18,041 bases of DNA, taken from an uncultured Acetatifactor sp. (GTDB taxonomy: Bacteria; Bacillota; Clostridia; Lachnospirales; Lachnospiraceae). Positions 15,427 through 18,041 of this stretch are shown here, in pieces. The DNA lies in NCBI GenBank assembly GCA_910588225.1, contig CAJUQT010000065.1, positions 1 to 18,041 on the forward strand, written 5' to 3'. The translations under genes were made by a program, and so were the position numbers. Position 1 is the first letter of the stretch; each line of letters starts with the position of its first letter. The notes under the pieces are model-generated. The model had not been told where the DNA came from. It searched no databases and worked only from the letters and a program-made list of their open reading frames with translations.

Positions 15427-16341
15427 TCAGAACAATGTATAGTCTCTGTCGTACATGCTGACCAGCTTGTTCGCCAGCAGAACCGTGACAAAGCACAGTA
15501 CCGACTGAAAGAGACCGATTGCCGCCGACATGCCGAAGTTGTTGCTGGAAATCAGTGCTCTCATGGCCAGCGTGTCTATAACGTCCGTATATTCAAACAG
15601 CAGACCGTTATTTCCCACCAGGTTGTAGAACATGTCGAAGTTTCCTCTGAAGATTCCGCCGATGCTCATCAGGAACAAAATGACCATAGTGGGCATGATG
15701 GAGGGAATCGTCACCTTGAAAATCCGCTGGAACACATTGGCTCCGTCGATGGCCGCCGCTTCATAGATGGAAGTATCCACACCCATAATCGCCGCCAGAT
15801 ACATAACCGACCCGTATCCCACACCCTTCCAGATATTAAAGAAGAGGAGAATAAACGGCCAGGACTTCGGACTTGTATAGAAGGGAACCTTTTCTCCTCC
15901 CAGCGCCGTGATAATCCGGTTAATAAAGCCGTAATCCGAGCTGAACAGGTTGAAAGCCATGACGCCTACGATAACCCAGGAAATAAAGTAAGGCAGGAAC
16001 ATCATAGACTGGGAAAGCTTCCGGAACCATTTGTTATGTATCTCCGTCAAGAACACTGCCACCGCCACCTGCACCGCCGTTCCGCAGACAATAAAAAGTA
16101 TATTGTACAGAACCGTATTCCTGGTCACCATTGCCGCCTGCCCTGATTTGAAGAAAAACTTGAAATTTTCAAATCCGTTCCAGGGACTTCCCCAAATGCC
16201 TCCGGCATAATTGTACTTTTTGAAAGCCATTACAATTCCCGTCATGGGATAGTACGCGAAGACCAGCGTGTAGATCACTGCCGGGGACAGCATTAGAAGA
16301 TAAACCCGATACTTGTACAGCTTCTTCAAAAATTTCTTCAT
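15427..16341 (-). CDS. Sugar ABC transporter permease (LplB/MalF-like)
   Basis: First membrane subunit of the sugar importer, 304 residues, six predicted helices. It starts MKKFLKKLYKYRVYLLMLSPAV with a helix directly after a basic cap. The EAA loop reads YEAAAIDGANVFQRIFKVTI (about residues 193-212). YYPMTGIVMAFKKYNY and NMSAAIG-like FGMSAAIGLFQSV regions match the LplB group. The ribosome binding site (GGGAG) is 12 bases upstream, slightly far. It is the first gene of the transporter operon, about 78 bases after the predicted transcription start at 16419. The order permease-permease-binding protein is the standard one for this transporter class. Confidence 0.94.
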   Translation of the reverse strand: MKKFLKKLYKYRVYLLMLSPAVIYTLVFAYYPMTGIVMAFKKYNYAGGIWGSPWNGFENFKFFFKSGQAAMVTRNTVLYNILFIVCGTAVQVAVAVFLTEIHNKWFRKLSQSMMFLPYFISWVIVGVMAFNLFSSDYGFINRIITALGGEKVPFYTSPKSWPFILLFFNIWKGVGYGSVMYLAAIMGVDTSIYEAAAIDGANVFQRIFKVTIPSIMPTMVILFLMSIGGIFRGNFDMFYNLVGNNGLLFEYTDVIDTLAMRALISSNNFGMSAAIGLFQSVLCFVTVLLANKLVSMYDRDYTLF

Positions 16342-16368
16342 GCTCTTACACTTCTCCCTTTCTCTTGT

Positions 16369-16386
16369 TTGCGCAATTTATTGCGC
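16369..16386. promoter_or_regulatory. Putative operator in the transporter leader (GCGCAA inverted repeat)
   Basis: GCGCAA (16371-16376) and TTGCGC (16381-16386) form a perfect inverted repeat with a 4-base spacer; the left arm is also part of TTGCGCAA. The site lies at about +33 to +48 of the transporter transcript. It stands out as GC-rich in a very AT-rich region and has a sister site upstream of the promoter. It could instead fold as an RNA hairpin. Confidence 0.5.
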
Positions 16387-16425
16387 TCTTTTTCTAATTC
16401 TTTTCGGAATATTAGCTTTATTAAA

Positions 16426-16454
16426 ATTATAGAAAATTATTTTTTTGTTGTCAA
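16426..16454 (-). promoter_or_regulatory. Consensus sigma-A promoter of the sugar transporter operon
   Basis: TTGACA (16449-16454) and TATAAT (16426-16431) on the minus strand both match the consensus exactly, with a 17-base spacer. AT-rich tracts lie upstream, like an UP element. Predicted start is near 16419. So strong a core promoter in a catabolic locus implies tight repression, consistent with the flanking TGCGCA sites. Confidence 0.9.
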
Positions 16455-16515
16455 TTTATATATATTTCAAATATAACTGCTTAAAATATACACTTTAGCC
16501 AATTATCTGTTTTAT

Positions 16516-16547
16516 GTGCGCAATTTTTGTTGCGCTAATATGCGCAT
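16516..16547. promoter_or_regulatory. Putative upstream operator cluster (GCGCAA inverted repeat plus ATGCGCAT)
   Basis: GCGCAA (16518-16523) and TTGCGC (16530-16535) form an inverted repeat with a 6-base spacer. They are followed by a third site, the 8-base palindrome ATGCGCAT (16540-16547). The cluster lies about 100-130 bases upstream of the predicted start. Its inverted-repeat centre is 148 bases from that of the downstream site, close to 14 helical turns, so a DNA loop across the promoter is geometrically possible. The cognate regulator is unknown; the local LacI-family protein is one candidate. Confidence 0.5.
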
Positions 16548-16548
16548 C

Positions 16549-16583
16549 AAAAAAACGCCGTTGCTTTTCCATACGGCGTTTTT
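16549..16583 (-). terminator. Terminator after the SGNH esterase gene, possibly bidirectional
   Basis: ACGCCGT (16555-16561) and ACGGCGT (16573-16579) pair with an 11-base loop. Flanking A and T runs extend the stem and supply a T-run in either direction (AAAAAA from 16549, TTTTT to 16583). It separates the esterase gene from the transporter promoter. The 134 bases between it and the esterase stop hold only a spaced inverted repeat, ATCCGGATTG (16662-16671 with 16723-16732). Confidence 0.88.
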
Positions 16584-16717
16584 ACGCAGAACCATTTCTT
16601 TTAGACATTCTTTCCTTTTTCTCCGAACCGTCCGATACTCAATTTCATCCGGCATCTTGTAATCCGGATTGCCGTCTGCGTCAGCAGCAAATACCCTGCA
16701 CCGCTTTCAGGCACCGG

Positions 16718-17746
16718 TCAGACAATCCGGATACCACCGGCCTCCCGCAGACGTTCAGTCAGACGATCTGCAATCTGCTGTACCCCATAGATATTCGGAT
16801 GCACTTCGTCGGCGGACAACAGAGACATGTCTCCCAGCAAATCCAGACCGTTGATATAAGTAATATTGGCATAACCGGCCTTTTTCACCTCTTCCTCAAT
16901 ACTCTCTCTCCATTCTGCCGCCTGTCCCTGATTTTTGTAATCGTCGGAACAGTAAAAAGGTGAAATCACAAAAACAGGCTTCCCCTGATTTCTTCCGGCT
17001 ACCTGTCTCAGCGTATTGGCAACCCTGGCATGGATTTTATCCTTCTCCCAGTCCAGGACATTGATTCCCAGCTCCAGAACCGCCGCGGCCCACCTGTTCT
17101 GCTCTCCCTCAGCCGCAATATAGTCCACCAAGTCAGGCTCCATTGCACACGCCCCCGCCATTCCCAGATTCCTGTAATCCATCTTCATCCGGTCCGCCGC
17201 CTGCCATACCCAGGAGTGAGAAGCATCGATGGAGTTGGAACCGTGGGTGATGGAGGACCCGTAAGCCAGCAGCGTTTGCGGCGGACACTGCTCCGGCTTT
17301 GGCGGCTCCGCTTCTCCGATTATGTCGTAAAGAACAAAGCTGCCTCTGTCAAATACAATCCTGACCACCTCCGGATCCCAATTCTGGCCGAACTCTTCCG
17401 CTATCCTTTTCAGCACCTCCGAATTCCCTCTTTTTTTAATCACATATTCCCGGGGCTCCTCAAAAACATACTTATCCACTTCATGGTCTTCCCATCCGCC
17501 CTGAATCGCTCCCCGGAACACATGGAAAACCGAGGTCGATGGAACCAGCGCCGCCATGCGGATTCTAACCTCGTCGCCCTTCATGACAAAGCGAAGCTCC
17601 ACACCAGTGGAATTCCCCGCCATTACTTTTCCGTTCTCCTTTTCCATTCTTTCCCGGATTTCCCCGGGAACCCGGGTCCAGGTCACGCCCCCGTCCGTTT
17701 CCACCAGTTCCGCTGCGTTGTGAATTTCGATGTTTTTCCAGATCAT
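16718..17746 (-). CDS. SGNH/GDSL hydrolase, probable carbohydrate esterase
   Basis: Two-domain hydrolase of 342 residues. Residues 1 to about 145 are a beta-rich N-terminal domain and residues about 155-342 the SGNH fold. All four SGNH blocks are visible: GSSIT with nucleophile Ser165 (the usual GDS Asp is Ser164), Gly195 in NLGMAG, Asn229 in ELGINV, and Asp313/His316 in ADEVHPN. This layout resembles CE2-like and Lipase_GDSL_3-type deacetylases acting on acetylated sugars. No signal peptide is present, so it probably removes acetyl groups from imported oligosaccharides in the cytosol. The start has GAGGAG at 7-base spacing. It is transcribed as a single gene from a promoter at 17825-17853 to a terminator at 16549-16583. 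Its place beside the transporter suggests, but does not prove, a shared substrate; plant pectins are often acetylated. Confidence 0.85.
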   Translation of the reverse strand: MIWKNIEIHNAAELVETDGGVTWTRVPGEIRERMEKENGKVMAGNSTGVELRFVMKGDEVRIRMAALVPSTSVFHVFRGAIQGGWEDHEVDKYVFEEPREYVIKKRGNSEVLKRIAEEFGQNWDPEVVRIVFDRGSFVLYDIIGEAEPPKPEQCPPQTLLAYGSSITHGSNSIDASHSWVWQAADRMKMDYRNLGMAGACAMEPDLVDYIAAEGEQNRWAAAVLELGINVLDWEKDKIHARVANTLRQVAGRNQGKPVFVISPFYCSDDYKNQGQAAEWRESIEEEVKKAGYANITYINGLDLLGDMSLLSADEVHPNIYGVQQIADRLTERLREAGGIRIV

Positions 17747-17824
17747 ATATGTTCTCCTCTTATTTTAGTTCTGCCGCCTCTCACTGTACTTTCCTTAGCT
17801 TCAGTTACAGCCGCCTTTTTTCTG

Positions 17825-17853
17825 ATTATATCTCTGTCTGAAATTCCGTGCAA
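17825..17853 (-). promoter_or_regulatory. Promoter of the SGNH esterase gene
   Basis: TTGCAC (17848-17853) and a perfect TATAAT (17825-17830) on the minus strand are 17 bases apart. Predicted transcription starts near 17818, about 72 bases before the esterase start codon. A near-palindrome TGCAAATGA-A-TCATTGCA (17850-17867) overlaps the -35 and is a possible operator. Confidence 0.7.
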
Positions 17854-18041
17854 TGATTCATTTGCAATATTTCCATGCCATCCGAACCGTTACAGGAGCA
17901 TATTAAGCAAGTCCGCGCAACGGCTCAATTAAAATTTGTTCCGGGGTATTCCACCGATGGCCAGTCTGCTTTTTGAGCCATACACATTCTAGAGCGTGTT
18001 TGAAAAATAAAAAGTATACAAAACATTTGTTCACAGCCTCT
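17854..18041. other. Non-coding right edge upstream of the esterase promoter
   Basis: No gene is supported in this edge. It holds an 18-base imperfect palindrome ACACATTCTAGAGCGTGT (17982-17999, two G-U type mismatches), flanked by TTTTTGA and TTGAAAAA, and an AT-rich tract up to the window end. I could not connect these to a terminator in either direction or to a known insertion-sequence end. Confidence 0.35.

Overview
The window reads like a chromosome segment of a gut-type Lachnospiraceae (Clostridia) bacterium. The evidence is moderate GC, strong AGGAGG-type ribosome binding sites, AT-rich consensus sigma-A promoters, an Lpl-type sugar ABC transporter, and an AAA-ATPase-like/PD-(D/E)XK protein of a kind common in gut Firmicutes and Bacteroidetes. 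The assignment is inferred from gene content and style, not from a marker gene. All twelve confident protein genes lie on the minus strand, so transcription runs from high to low coordinates.

Right half (about 7171-18041): a carbohydrate-use locus, most simply explained as beta-1,4-galactan/galacto-oligosaccharide use. In transcription order it holds an SGNH/GDSL esterase (16718-17746) with its own promoter and terminator. Next comes a sugar ABC importer of two permeases and a solute-binding lipoprotein (16341 down to 12762), driven by a perfect consensus promoter flanked by TGCGCA-type sites. A GH35 beta-galactosidase (10428-12569), a LacI-family regulator (9159-10148) and a GH53 endo-galactanase (7220-8929) follow. 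The GH53, GH35 and esterase all lack a signal peptide. The locus therefore looks built to import oligosaccharides released elsewhere and finish them in the cytosol. The GH53 gene is preceded by 2.2 tandem copies of a 93-bp unit that is itself a large imperfect hairpin.

Middle (3344-7170): an AAA-ATPase-like/PD-(D/E)XK protein of unknown role and a MATE efflux pump with its own promoter and a hairpin-rich leader. The MATE gene ends inside a rho-independent terminator. Directly behind the terminator's T-run sits the 5' end of a group II intron, matching the class C (IIC) type that targets terminators. No reverse transcriptase follows, so it is a truncated relic.

Left end (97-3343): a three-gene ABC-2 exporter operon (ATPase and two permeases of the COG4586/COG4587/COG3694 type) followed after 15 bp by an unrecognised two-domain protein. 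The operon has a good promoter (3536-3564) and a structured leader overlapping an odd 56-codon open frame.

No tRNA, rRNA, CRISPR array or intact transposase was seen. The items most worth checking are the 93-bp hairpin repeat array, the group IIC intron relic, the paired TGCGCA sites around the transporter promoter, and a possible frameshifted N-terminal extension of the LacI-type regulator.
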